From positions 476,287 through 512,599 of the forward strand of contig NW_003120921.1 of NCBI RefSeq assembly GCF_000003605.2: a DNA stretch of 36,313 nucleotides. Reading direction: 5' to 3'. Positions 21,436 to 33,930 of the stretch are shown piece by piece. Under the pieces are notes generated by a model. It saw nothing but the letters and a program-made list of their open reading frames with translations. It was not told where the DNA came from and ran no database searches. Each line of letters opens with the position of its first letter. Within the stretch, counting starts at the first letter, position 1. A program made the translations under genes and the position numbers. This stretch comes from Saccoglossus kowalevskii (taxonomy: Eukaryota > Hemichordata > Enteropneusta > Harrimaniidae).

Positions 21436-21564
21436 TGTATTTGCTCTATTAAAAGCGTATCACATTAGTTGTATCCTGAATCAATAAAATATTAATTATT
21501 ATGATAATAGAAACACCTCTTTAATTGACATAAACACATGCGCTACTAATAGAGCAAATACTGT
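21436..21564. mobile_element. Short TIR element, TATTTGCTCTATTA ends
   Basis: About 129 bp bounded by CTGTATTTGCTCTATTA and its inverse TAATAGAGCAAATACTGTA, with AAGCG / CGCT just inside. A/T-rich centre, no coding capacity. Single-ended relatives (CGTATTTGCTCTAATATTAG at about 30625 and CTAATAGAGCTAATACGGTA at about 34139) occur elsewhere. The CTCTATTAGAAGCCGC theme links it to family B. Confidence 0.65.
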
Positions 21565-21768
21565 ATTTAATTAATTTTGTCTCTATTGCAGTCATGACCA
21601 TGTAAGCAAATGGCTTTTTGCTGTTGTCTGATCGCTTTTTACACATCTACAATTTGTCAACCAAATACTTATTAGTCAATCAAATGATTTAATACAAAGT
21701 GTATAAACATGAAAAAAATATTGCATAAAAAAAATACTTGTACACCTATTACAGGACTAAAAATAGAC

Positions 21769-21902
21769 CATTTTCCGTTCACTGCGAGAATCGCGCGTTA
21801 TGCGTCAAATTGAACGTAAAAACAGGACAAACAAAGGTCATAGCATTGTAGTGGCGTCAAACATCGCGTGGGATTCCACAAACGCGAAGTATTTTGGGGG
21901 AC
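21769..21902 (+). repeat. Interspersed repeat, CpG-rich copy
   Basis: This segment aligns over about 130 bp, with high identity at the centre (AACAGGACAAACAAAGGTCA), to the reverse complement of 26990-27126. This copy retains many CpGs (TCGCGCGTTATGCG, CATCGCGTGGG, AAACGCGAAG), whereas the other has TG/CA or other bases at most of these positions. Non-coding. Confidence 0.75.
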
Positions 21903-22395
21903 ATTTCCATGCTTAATAATGTGCTGTCCACATTTGATGATAGGTAATTTTGATTAAGTAAGGGTATTCGGACGCAATATTACTCTGTCGAAGATCGGCC
22001 GGTCGATGTGAGTTACGAAATAAAGAAATTCTAGTTCAAAATCAAATCGTTCGATTTTTGCGGCAGACGTTCGACGCGCGTTTTTCATACATCTCGCGAG
22101 ATCTCGCAATTGTACGGAAAATCCCCTATTAATTCATGGAGGTGAATGTTTAGCTGTCTCACCTGAATGCATTCATGCCTTTAAAAAATGTTCCTTGTCA
22201 GTTCAAGGCACTTTTTTTTACAAGACATCACTGAGGTCTTGGGATACCATTTTATTCACCCCTATTGGTTTCTATGATACAATAATTTATTTAAATGGCG
22301 AAAATGAAATTCCACAAAAGTTACTATTTCAAAGATTTTAATGAAATGTTCACTGCTTCAAATTTAGTGATTTTTTCCCAAACTTTAAAGGGTCT

Positions 22396-22818
22396 TAAAG
22401 GCCCAGGTATACTATAAATACGCTCCTAAACAATAGGGATTATTTCCTTGCTTGTCACGCTGTAGTAAACAGCTCCAGCCAAGCTCCAGTAAAAACGCGT
22501 TTTCTTGAACTTACACGTCTATTATGTCGTGCCAAAGTGAATGCATGTGACTATGAATATCACAGCAGTGACTGTGTGTAGTATTTATGACAATAAATAG
22601 TGTACGAGCTGAGATTTTGGCGGATAAAAGTAAAAAACATGAACCGGGGAAAGGGATGCGCGACTAATCTTGAATAATTACTACTGTCAATCAAAGTCAC
22701 GTGATGTTGGACCGCTGAAACAGGATGCGCCATGGGCTATGCAAGTGATTAATACCATGCATTAGAATAGCCACACCTCCAATTCACACTTGCCCAGGGC
22801 AAGTGAATTGGGCCTTTA
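22396..22818. mobile_element. Candidate TIR element with TAAAGGCCCA ends
   Basis: TAAAGGCCCA at 22396-22405 is inverted exactly as TGGGCCTTTA at 22809-22818. Just inside the right end is a hairpin, AATTCACACTTGCCC / GGGCAAGTGAATT (22781-22809, one bulge). The interior contains an AGTCACGTGATG E-box palindrome and is GC-richer than its flanks. No transposase frame. No convincing target duplication is visible, although TTAA at 22395-22398 would suit a TTAA-specific transposase. Confidence 0.5.
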
Positions 22819-24836
22819 GGTGTATTTGCCCTGTTCACAGCATGATTACTATGAGATTATAATTAGCTAATTGAGCATAGGAATTCTACTTTGGTGGGAT
22901 TAATTTAATTATTAAATCAACACTTGACGTTCTTTATACAAAAGCTGTTTTGTTTTTTGACTTCTTAAAATTCTTGAAGTTATAACTCTTTCCTTGAATT
23001 TGTCAGTTTTACAATACCTTATCGTCTATATCATTTGATATGCTAACTAGATCTATGGTCACCATTTGTATTGATATGTAAATCAGGACACCATATTTTT
23101 TCTGGAAATGAGTCAGCTGGGGGCGATTGCATCATCATATTTCTCGAGCTCTCGTTTATGTTAAGAGCATCTGTCTGCGCTTAACTCTGCAGTGATAGTG
23201 GTATTGTCGTCACTGGCGTACATGTGAATCAGGACGAAAGGATATGCTAATGAAAAAGCTTTGTTGTGATGCTTGATTTACTGGCAGTTCAGATATTATT
23301 TCTTCTGTACGTTTTAAATTCAACACTCCGTAGTTATTGTCAAAAATAGTATTGGATGGCAATGTATTCTAAATCAAAATTGCATGTAATAAATTGTGAA
23401 TGTTTGAGGTACTAGATTTTATTGCTGTGAATAGGTTGTCATGACAACTAATAGTATCGTACCTAGCATGAGACTGGTTTGAGAAAACGCAGATATGTCT
23501 GGTTTAGGTAACTACTGTTACAAATGCTGTGATAAAAGCCAGAGCCAGTATTGTACTAGATTCAAGTTTTGACCTTTGTGCTGCTAAAGCTACTTATCCT
23601 AAATTGAAATAATTATTTGTATAAATTAATGGTACATTGTAACATAGAAATTTGGATTCAGATTTTACTGGGGCAAAACCTTACAGTACTTGATTTATTT
23701 ATTAGAAACACATCAGTAAGAAATAACTGTTTTGACCATAGATACACTAAAGCTTACTAATAGTACAAATCCAGTAATACATAGTTGAAGAATGGTCAAT
23801 TGCGACAACGCATCTTGCTTTTATGAAGTTGTTAAAATGAATGTTTTTTTGTTAACTCCCAACAGCAACAAAATTAATTGATCTGATCAATGGAGTGCAT
23901 GTTCAGAAGATTGCTTCAAATCAGGCATGATTCCCAAAGTTTTTGTTCTTGAAAGGTTTCGGTAATGACCCATGTCCAAAGAAGGTTAACATCCAGCAGT
24001 GATTATTTAGTAGAGATGTGTATAATAATGTCAGCTATAAGCGCCCCCCCCCCCCCCCCCCAACATGTCATAATCAAGTTTAAAATCACAGGAAATATGG
24101 CTGGTAAAAGAGAATTGGGAAGCTGTTAATCATTTAGCCAAAAGGAAAATGTTGTAATTGTCTAAAATTGGATTTTTTCCACTCGATTACGCTGTAACAC
24201 AATTGGGAAATAATAGTTTAAATTATCCAGGGACCTTTGTAACCAGAATGGTTTCCTTTTTAAATGTATATCCTTGTTACATTAGACTTGCTTGTCTGCT
24301 TTGGATAACTCACTTTGATGCCACAATGTAACTGCAATGTTATCGTGTACATGTAGTTATCTCTAGAGTCTCTGAGAGGAATTCTTCATTTGTATATCTT
24401 CAATTAGCACACTCTTGAATTGAAAATTCTTTCTCTGTATTTTGGTGAGAAACTTAACCTGCAATAAGAAAGGGTTAGTCAATGTAATGTTTTGAAACCA
24501 GGAAACGGTGTTAGGTTACACGCCCTCTGAACCTTTAGCAGGCAAAACAAGAATGTATTAATCTTTAAACCATAATTCATGCCTTCATTTGGGTAACTTG
24601 ACTAGATTTTATGATTGGTCATATTATGATAACATGCTTTATACAAGAACACTTCATTCATAGGTCAATTGCCTAAAGTAGATACTCGGATGAGACTGCC
24701 TTGTACGATGATGTGTTGATTGTTGCCTTCCAGATTAGTTATGAACCATCTCTGCTTTCAAACAGTGTTAACCTATCAAAAAAATGATATTTGGATTACT
24801 TTATTTATATACAATATTGATATTTTAATATTTGGA
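22819..24836 (+). other. PTBP intron 2, middle part
   Basis: AT-rich, no exon or clear repeat apart from a C18 homopolymer at 24044-24061. Confidence 0.5.
24044..24061. repeat. C18 homopolymer
   Basis: Eighteen consecutive C residues after GCG. A further C12 run lies at 34108-34119. Confidence 0.9.
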
Positions 24837-25048
24837 AACTGTGGAATACTTTATTTTAGCTGGAATTAATTTTTGCTGAAAAGGCTTTTTGGGCGTTTTG
24901 TATGGTATTTATTTTCACTGATTTTTGATGAGTTTAATGTGAAATATGGGGGAAAAAGTATATTCGTTGGATTTTATTTTCACGGAATCATCCCTTAAGC
25001 GAAAATAGCGAAAATAAATTCCAAGCGAAAATAAAGTATTCTACAGTA
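24837..25048. mobile_element. Short TIR element, family A copy 4
   Basis: Starts AACTGTGGAATACTTTATTT and ends AAAGTATTCTACAGTA, the same orientation and length as copies 1 and 3. The left border reads AACTGT where the others read TACTGT, so a flanking TA, if a target duplication, has mutated there. Lies in PTBP intron 2. Confidence 0.85.
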
Positions 25049-26720
25049 CGTTAAAAAAAATAGGTCAGTTGTCAACTTGCTCGTAGCTGTGCTATGAAAT
25101 AAAATCGGCCAGCTGTCACTGTAGATGCATCATCACTGCTTGTTGTAATTTTATGCAGGCCATCATCCTTCCATGCTGGTTCACTACTGAACGGTAGAAA
25201 CTGTATCGGTATTTCATCTGTTACAAGCACTTACATAAACATAAAACTAAATTTATTGTATACTGAATCATAATATGAAATATATATTTGTGTGAATACG
25301 GTATATTTTATTATATATAGTGGTTACTCACAATAAAGGTAAAGGTACTATCAGTTAGCAACTTACTACACTCGCGCACCTAGTCTTTCTTTCCATTCAT
25401 CATCAATATTCTTCTTTGGTGTATCAGTACTGTCTACCCAGTAATTATGATAAACAATAGAGCACAATCACAATAACAATGAATGCAATTTAGTAACACT
25501 GCATCATGCGCCATCCTGTTCTTCTAGCCAGCACTTTAAGTGGTTTGAACTAGTGTTTCATTCTTGTAGTTGCAATTGACTGTAAACTGGATCCCCTATG
25601 GAATGACTTCAATTACTATTAGCCTTGTCACCCTTGAGATGTATGAACCAGTCTCACCAATTCCATGCTAATTGATGTACAATTTATTAGAGGTCTAACA
25701 AAGTGGTATAAAGTAACTATCCATCATACAAGTGTTGGACATGTTTGCTTTTTTTTTCTTCTCTACAAGCCATTTCTGAATAAACAAGACCTAGCAATTT
25801 GATGCAGGCTTTTACCTATTTAATTGGCAATGGTTAACAATCAGCTGGTGTTAATTGCTTGGTTTTCGTGAAAGTTCACGCCAGGGTTAAGTTGTTTTTA
25901 ATAAAGTAACAGAGGCCAGTGTGATACATTTGACTTCTCTGCTGCCTGTCATGTCCTCATCAAAGGTTGAGGCTATGGCAGGATGAAGATAATTTGTATT
26001 TACACTAGGGGGATGGTGACAGTGCGTTTCAATATTATTGTGATTTGGGGTAAATGAATATGCTGTCCAAGGCTTGAATATTTGCGGATTGTGTTTGCAC
26101 CCACTTTCGAGGCATAATATGTTGAAAATATATGGCCACCAAGGCATGCAGGCAGGAGCGTCAAGACAATTTTAATTTCAAGCCCTGCTTCATTACATTT
26201 TTGTTTTTAAAAATTAAACGCTCCTGTCATTGTGAAGTGAACACTACTACAAACACTACTACAAACACTGGTCATGGCATCCCATCAACTTTTAAAATAT
26301 GTGCATTATTTTTGATCGAGCCCTGACATATTCTTGTTGCTAAGCATCTACTTCACTAATTGTTGTTAAGATTTTGCTTCCCCATAGGTTCGTGTTGGAA
26401 CCTTTGTTTTTTGGGAATTTTTTAAGTGGTCATGCAGGTGTGTAGAGATCATTGACCTTCAGCATAGTTAGTGTGTTACTTGTTTTAGAAGCTATACAGA
26501 TGACAGTAAATTATTCTCAATAAATATAAACCCTTACATTTTGCCAATATCACTTTCAATTTTGATGAAGTTTGATGTTTTCCGTAACAACCTAAACAAT
26601 CCTGGGTATATTTTATCTATTATTTTTTTCATTTAATTTTCCCAATGATTTGTACTCTACAAATGTGAAAATTGACATCTAAAGTTAGCTTTCAGAGTAC
26701 ATTTCCCTAATACAAATAAG
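25049..26720 (+). other. PTBP intron 2, no structure seen
   Basis: No exon, repeat family or RNA gene recognised. The open frames at 25887-26147 (minus) and 26132-26326 (plus) are unsupported. A tandem ACACTACTACAA pair is at about 26240-26268. Confidence 0.45.
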
Positions 26721-26729
26721 TGCTAGTCG

Positions 26730-27206
26730 TTCACTGCATAAAAGGAAATACATGAAATCCAAAAATAAAACATTGGTAGAATAATCATACCTAATTTGCA
26801 TATGATTAAATAATTTGGAGAACATTTGCATAACTGGTAGAAAGGGTTTCTGGAAATACCGAATTTATTTTATTTTGTCATAAAATTGTGCTATTAGAAG
26901 TGTATAGAAGCACTCATTCACCACCAATTTTGACCACACCTCTGTCAATTATGTAAACACAAGCACTACTCATAGTCCAAATACATACACCCCCAAAAAA
27001 CATTTGTGTTTATTGAATCCCACAAGATATTGTGGTGTCACTACAACGTTATGACCTTTGTTTGTCCTGTTTTGATGTTTGATTTCACACATAATGTAAG
27101 ATGTTGCAGTGAATGGAAATATTCTATTTGCTACATAGGAAGTGAGTGAGATAAAAAAAACATTAGCGGAATAACCATAGCAAATTTGCATATAAATAAA
27201 TTTGTT
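26730..27206. repeat. Interspersed repeat with CpG-poor inverted copy and direct duplication
   Basis: AAAACATTGGTAGAATAATC...TTTGCATATGATTAAATAA (26767-26815) recurs as AAAACATTAGCGGAATAACC...TTTGCATATAAATAAATTT (27157-27203), about 390 bp apart. Between them, 26990-27126 is the inverted, CpG-depleted counterpart of 21769-21902. Non-coding. Confidence 0.7.
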
Positions 27207-27209
27207 GAT

Positions 27210-30200
27210 TTCCCTTTGGAAAAAAAATGTAGGTAAGTATGTAGGGTTACCTGATGCACAGAATTTAGCCTTGTGTAAATGATATAGATGTATTAAATGG
27301 TTAAAGTAAGTCGTATTTCAATAATCCAGCATACAATACAGCATGCACTTCTCTTGAAGGTGTTCTTCTCATGGAACAGAAACTTGTTGCATGTCAAGGT
27401 AGTTGCTATGGTACCTCTGTGATGTTCAAACACTTGAAGAATGTGTTTGCTGTGACCAAATTTTAGAAAAGTCACTGATGGATTATCTCTAGAGAATTTA
27501 AAAGTATCTACTGCTCTGACCAATTTTAAAATACAGTTGTCAGGAGGATACTGCATGGTTCTGCCTTTTATACATGTCTGTTTCAGGTATAATATGATAA
27601 AGAGGTTAATCAGCTGGTCGTAATCCTAATCAATAAAATATTTCAATTATTACATTTTATTTGCATAATGAAGTGAATCTTCTGTATTTAGCTGTGGCTC
27701 CTGTTGTAAAAAATAAAAAATGTGCCTTTATTTAAAAAGAACGAAAAAAAAAACACAGGAAATTTTTCTGTCATAGACACCACTGTTTACTTTGCAGTCA
27801 TGTCAGTCATTTTGTAGTTATTGATTTCATCAGCTTTTCAAAGAGATGATATGTGACAGTTATATTAAAACCATCTGAGAAGTTTCAATATTCTACAAAT
27901 TGTCGGTTTTAATAAACTATTTAAAGGTTACTGCATAACAAAGGTGACATTTGGATTTCTTCTTTACATTTATTCATTTGAATGTTCAATTCATTTCCCA
28001 GCCAATTAGCTTGATTGCTTCTGGAAAGCAATTTTATGGCCTGTCACTTCTATTTACTGTCTTTAAACACCTTATTGTATTTTGTGTCGCCTACCTGAAT
28101 TTGACAATAAACTTGTGAAAATGAATCTTTTGGTATATATTCCATCGTGTAAGGCCTTTTTCATGGCTACAAAATGAGCCATCCACCATCAGATGTTCCC
28201 TTTGTATGCGAATACATTATAATATTATTATGTAAATTTCGTCCAATATGACGACTCCTTTCCTACTCTACAGATGCATTAATAATTTGGGCCACCTGTA
28301 CTAAAGTTGCATTCTGGGAAGATTATAGGGGTCTTGGGACTATTATGTAAAATATTGCAGAAATACAAAAAAAAAGATCCACCAGGTTCTGCAATGTTTT
28401 GAATCGCTGCGGAGATTCAAAACAGAAGTGAATCTTTGTAAATCCACACATGTTCAAAAGAAAAATAACACATTTAAATGATAAGCAGAAAACTAGCTTT
28501 GGGATGCACTGAAAAAAATGTGAATGTTTATTATACTTTTACTGCTAGTTTGATAATTTCGGACCATTTAAATATTGCACCTACCGTAATAGTTCCATTA
28601 AACCTGTATGAAAGATCTTCAAGTGCAACTTTAAGGCAGAAGGCCTGCTCAAAATAAAACCATTTTGCAATAAATTGTGCTAATAAAAAAGGTGGTCAAC
28701 CAATCTATCTTTCTAGATGAATGAATGGCAGCCATTTTGCCATTCACCCCTCCCTTCACCCTCGAACTCCAAACACGTACACACTCGTATTTTGTACAAG
28801 GCAGTTAGCAAACAATGATTCCAAATTCTTACAAGGTGTACAAATAAAATGTAATGTTTTCTGCTATTCTTTGAGGTTATCCTCTTACAATGTCTTAACA
28901 AGAAACACTGCCGGCATTGTTCCCCCTAAAAAAATAACTTCACATAGCAACTTATTTGCATGTCAAGGCGAAGTGGTAATTATTGTGGAACACTTTATTG
29001 TTGATCATAGGTGACTATTCTAAACATTGGTAACTAATGGGTTTAGAAAATACCAACTCGGTGATTCATACTTTTGTATTTACGATGTATTTATTTTTTA
29101 GTTGTTTATGCCTGGTTTATTTCTGTACATGTGTCTGCTAGTATTTGTTCCCAAGTACTTGAAGTGTTTTATAACCAGGTATGCATGCGCCAACAAAGCA
29201 CAATGGAGTTATTCAGTTCAATATGCCGAGCTTCGAATCGAACTATTTAACTCTTCACATAATTCTAATAATCATAACCTGAAGGTGCTTTAGAGTAAAG
29301 GGAGATTATATTGCAAATTTGACCTCTTTTAATATTTGACACTTGGGCCTAATAGGTTATGTCCTCTGTGGCTTATCCTCCCCGGCCTTTGTCCTCCATC
29401 ACAGTGACAATGCCATCCTGTGTATATTTGTATAGGAAACTGAGAGTGCTTTAAACTTTAAATACATCAGCATGCTAGGACACGTCAGTAAAGTTGTTGT
29501 CAGTCATTTCACCATGGTTAAGGTAAACACACCTCTTTCTTTGATGTAGCCACTTTCTTTAGCCCAGAAGGTTATGTGCAGACATGCATGCAATACTGAT
29601 TTTTCCCACACTTACAAGTCTGCGTGGCACGTAGAGTAGCCATTGAAACCTTAGTGAATTATATAGCTGTATGTAAATTGTTCTGCAACTATCGGTCACC
29701 AGTGCATAGCTATGTCAGTTTTACAACCACACCAACATCTGCCAGTATGTTGGCCAAATAACTTCCAGATTTCCAGAGTTGCCCATCGTGCAGTGAAATC
29801 ATCAGCCAGCATTGAAGACTATTACTGGCTTGAAAATGTAAGGTCATAGCGAACATTTCCCTTTACTTGAGTGCCCTTCAACTAGAGTGTGATATTTTTT
29901 TTCCCCAAAAACCAGGCTCTGTGAGAGTACATTTAACAATTTTAAAAGCAGGAGAATTCAGTTTCCAGTATTTTAGACCTCTAATTCATCTTGGTCATGT
30001 CTCTATTACTGCTGACATTTGTTTCACCTTGGGTGTGGTGTTTGCTTCTGTCAGTGCTCTTGTTCAAAACCAAACATTTCTGTTATATAAAGTGGGTGTG
30101 GTTTTTCTATTCCCATGGCCTGGTTTGAATTCCCTATAGATCGTACCAATACAGACACTGAGACAGATGGGAAGGTATATTTTTAGCATCTTTTTGTGTT

Positions 30201-30739
30201 TGTCTTTTAATAACGCCCACTGTTTTAGTCTCTTTGGTACTGATGTAGTAACTGACCTGAGTGGTCTGAGAACGTTGGAGGGGGGACAAGAAAAACAATT
30301 TTCCAGTCTAGTAATTGTTCTGTAGATATCTACTTTCATTCAGAATGACTGGCCTGCAGTCTTTTTGTGCAGTACAGTGTGCAGGATTTCAATTTGGAGT
30401 TATTCATTAAATGAATGCCTTGCTACCATTATACATTGAGATGTATACGTGAGAATCCTAACTAACTCTGAGCTTTAACAAACTTAGTATTTACCACGTG
30501 GTGTAAAAACTCTCTGTAATTGGATTATTTTGTGGATCTTTGTTGGGTTTCGTCAACATGTTCCCATTGCGAGTCTTGATAAGAAAGTGCTGGCAATTTG
30601 TTGTGTGTAACTTTATCATTAACGTATTTGCTCTAATATTAGTGCACACAATCTGGAAATTGTTTTTATTAAAAGCTTAATCTTTAAAACATAGTAGTTT
30701 GACTATGGACACCCCTGTCATTTATGTAAGTGATTGTAC
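27210..30739 (+). other. PTBP intron 2, no exon recognised
   Basis: About 3.5 kb of AT-rich sequence. Open frames of 60-97 codons on both strands (for example 27293-27556 minus, 28721-29014 plus, 29867-30139 plus, 30064-30339 minus) overlap each other, lack splice context and resemble no family I know. Confidence 0.45.
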
Positions 30740-30928
30740 AAACTGCAAAAGCATTAATTATTCGCAGGTTTTTAATTTTGCTATTTTCAGTTGATAAGTA
30801 AAATTCACTAAATTAAATTCATGTGAACTTGTGGAAGAAGAAGTTTGTGAACTTGAAACCCATTGTAATTACGCAAAACATCAGAATAGTGAAATTAAAT
30901 GCCAGTGAAAATAAATGGTTTTACAGTA
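30740..30928. mobile_element. Short TIR element, family C copy 3 (degraded)
   Basis: About 189 bp with the family C layout: GCATTAATTATTCGCAGG near the left end and GAAATTAAATGCCAGTGAAA...TTTTACAGTA at the right. The left end reads AACTGCAAA and is eroded. It overlaps the start of a spurious open frame (30899-31090). Confidence 0.7.
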
Positions 30929-33303
30929 GTAATATTGAATGAAAACAGTAATGGGATTTCTTGTTCTCCCAACATGAGGATTGGGGGTCAACTTAATCTC
31001 TGCCTTGAGACGGTTACTTATTCTAGAATAGGCAACATTAACATTTCTGGCTACACCAGATGTCTGACCTTAGAACTCTTGCAGTTATAAAAATAAACAC
31101 ATCCCTGTGTGCATGTTCTGTAAATGAAACCCAGTGTTCTCAGCAGGTAAATGAGTGAATTTGCATAATAGTAATCAATATTCATATGCATTTTGTATTA
31201 GTAAAAATAATTAATCTAAAGCATGACATTTTAGTGGCCAAGCATGGTAAAAACCACTTTGCTTAAAAGATGTGGGAGAGAACAATGGATTTCAGAAGCT
31301 CAGCATCATGAAACAGCCAAACCTTAAACATTAATAAAAATTACTTTCCAATATTTGTTTCCATTGTGCCAATCTCCCACAATCCATATGGACGAGAATT
31401 TAAGCTGGTAGTCACAGTCAAAATGTTGAAGTAAAACACTATTTATAAATGTACCGTTATAAATATACTCCCATCTGTTAAGGATATCTGTTGCATTGTG
31501 CCTCACTATACCATTTGGGTTGTACAAACCTATTGTGAGTCAATGCGCCCAAGGTTGACACACCTGAATACCATTAAAGAAATGAGGGCATACCTGTATT
31601 TTTTGTGACCAGTGTTTAATTAAAGGTGCTTCGCCTTTCAAAAACAATTTATATTCTGCTCACGTGTGGTACTACTTATGAATGCAGTGTAAATGAGGCT
31701 TGCCCTTTTTGTCATTAACACAAATTAAGTTTTTCGATATAGTGAGCGATTTGAGCTTTTAATGTGTATTCAAGAAAAAAATGTATTTTTTGAAAAACGG
31801 TAATACCTTCATTAGTGGCTGCCAATCATTCTGCTAGAATATGATCTGAATTTAATACTTTGTTTTTGTAGTGAATGCATTGTGGCAGGTGTAAAGAATG
31901 AGTTTTAAATGTGTGTCTACACTCCCTTTGACATTCTTATTCGTTTTTATTTTTCTAGCTATTACCTAGTAGTGTGTCTTTCTTGTTGCGCACACTTTGA
32001 TGATATATAAGAAACACTTAAATTGTAAAAGGATTTTGTCTAAAAACTCATCAGATAAAAAATTTTCTGGTATTATAATCAGAGGGAAAAAAAGTCTCAT
32101 TAGTTTTAATGAATTTTCCATAAATGCACGAGTATAACTTTGTAACCAGATGGGTTGCTACATGTAATAGTAGGTTTTTTCTGAACAGGGAGGGGCGCAG
32201 CGCCCTCTTACTAAATTGAGTCATAGAGTCATAAATATATTTGAGTCGCACACTTCTGTGCTGCTGCTGTACAGATATATTTTTCTCCGTGAAAACTTTC
32301 CAGCAACACCAGCTGACAATGTGTCTGGTTACCAAATACACTAAAATTACTCCAAAAATATTTCAATGGCACCAGGTTGTTCGTCTGTGTGTGCTCCCTC
32401 TTGTTTATTTTTAACTAGAAAAACTTGATGTGTTATGTGGCAGTGCATGTGAAGTCACATGGACCGGGCATTCTTAGCAAAGAAATCTAAAATTCAATTC
32501 TATAAGCGATTGAGCAGTTTTGACCCCTGCAAAAAATGCTGTACAGGTTTTTGCATCGCATTTGAAAAACAGGATTTCCAGTTACCATAAATTATGGTGA
32601 CATTTTTATATGGCTCCATAAATACAAAATTCTTAGTGCATGAATTAATAATTAATTTGTTCAAGCTTTGATGTCGATAAATACTTGTGTAGCTATATTA
32701 TTAATTGTCCTCCATTTGTCAGCATCTTCAACATCTTTTAAAAATCGACTGCATTTGGTTTCATACTCACTCAAGATTTCTTCATTTTGTGGTAATAACT
32801 TCACTTCAATTCAATTTTATTGAATATTTTTGTAATTTCTAAAAAAAAAATGCTCCTTTGACTTTTGGATTTATATGTATGTATGTATGTATCTAGATAT
32901 CTGGTCTTTGTGTAATAAAAAAAATACACGTTTGTTTTGTTTTTAGTATATGGATTATCAGTTATATTTGAATATAAATATAATAATGTATCACTGTTAT
33001 CTATTCCATAAATGCAATAATTCCAATTCTCTTGTTGGGAGTGAATTCCTAAGAGACTTGTACATGTATGCACAGATGGTTTGTTTCCATGCAGGTGGAT
33101 GAAGTCTTTAAAAGTATGGGTCATGGGAAAAACCAAACTTTAATGTAGATGTTTCTTCTACTGGGAGTGCAGCTGTTGGTGCCTTTGTAGTATTCCACAA
33201 ATCATTTAGATCACTCTCTGATCAGCAGTCATTAACTGTTTCACGTCAGTTGATTTATATCTCGGTTTGAACTGAAGTTTGTTGCTGAGCTTACATTCAT
33301 GCA
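30929..33303 (+). other. PTBP intron 2, no exon recognised
   Basis: AT-rich sequence without a recognised exon. A small GC palindrome (AGGGGCGCAGCGCCCT, 32191-32206) resembles the centre of a palindromic element, and a TATG microsatellite (about 32873-32892) is present. Confidence 0.45.
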
Positions 33304-33930
33304 CTATGTTCACACGGCAGCATTCTATCGGAGCCGAACTACTGCTCCTCCCACGGGTTAACAGGAGATTGCGGTTGAGGCTGAACGAGAGCTGAGATCT
33401 ACCAGAGTTTGATCAGATCAGAACGGAACAGTGCCCTCAAATAATTAGTGCAAAAAAAAACATGGCGGAAAAAACGATTTTGGTGTTGTGCTTGTGTTGT
33501 TTCTTTCTTTACATGGCAAGATGCTGGGAGCAAAAAAGGAAACAGTCACAAGTCTGCGCACGGAGGTAGAAAAGACAATGCACTGGTGTTATGATTTAGG
33601 TACTAGTATCTCGAATAAACAGCCTATTCGCTTAAGTTATAGTCGTGCACATATTGTCAAGCCGGAAATTGCATGAAAATACAAACGATGTTGTCTCTGC
33701 CATAACTAAAATGAGCGGTTACTTGAAGAAGACGATTGAGGGCGTGTTTTCGGCTCCGATAGTTGGGCCCCAATGCGTATACACGGTTGGTCCTTGCCGG
33801 GGCTCAGCCCTATTTGAGTTCAATCCCAAGAGTTTTTTGGAGCCGAACTTCGCTTGAGCCGAACGTGTATACATGGCCATTTTTGCAGGCTCAAGCCGTT
33901 GGGCTTCGATAAAATGCGGTCTGAACGTAG
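33304..33930 (+). mobile_element. TIR element relic, possibly PIF/Harbinger type
   Basis: The left end, CTATGTTCACACGGCAGC onward (33304-33339), is inverted imperfectly at the right end (GGGCTTCGATAAAATGCGGT then CTGAACGTAG, to 33930), with about 30 bp alignable and a 3-nt gap. An open frame at 33462-33569 starts MAEKTILVLCLCCFF and continues with basic residues. This is reminiscent of the leucine-rich then arginine-rich start of Harbinger-type transposases, and it stops after 35 codons. GGAGCCGAACT occurs at both 33331 and about 33840. No DDE domain remains. Assignment is tentative; the target duplication is unclear. Confidence 0.5.

Noticed and set aside
24684-24705. Possible PTBP exon 3 (CTCGGATGAGACTGCC)
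   Set aside because: The phase-0 frame after the nearest AG hits a stop at once.
29215-29250. GCTTCGAATCGAAC resembling a tRNA T-arm
   Set aside because: No A-box, acceptor stem or anticodon arm could be matched around it.
32801-33136. 111-codon minus-strand open frame
   Set aside because: AT-driven composition rich in Y, K, N and I. It crosses a TATG microsatellite and has no motif.
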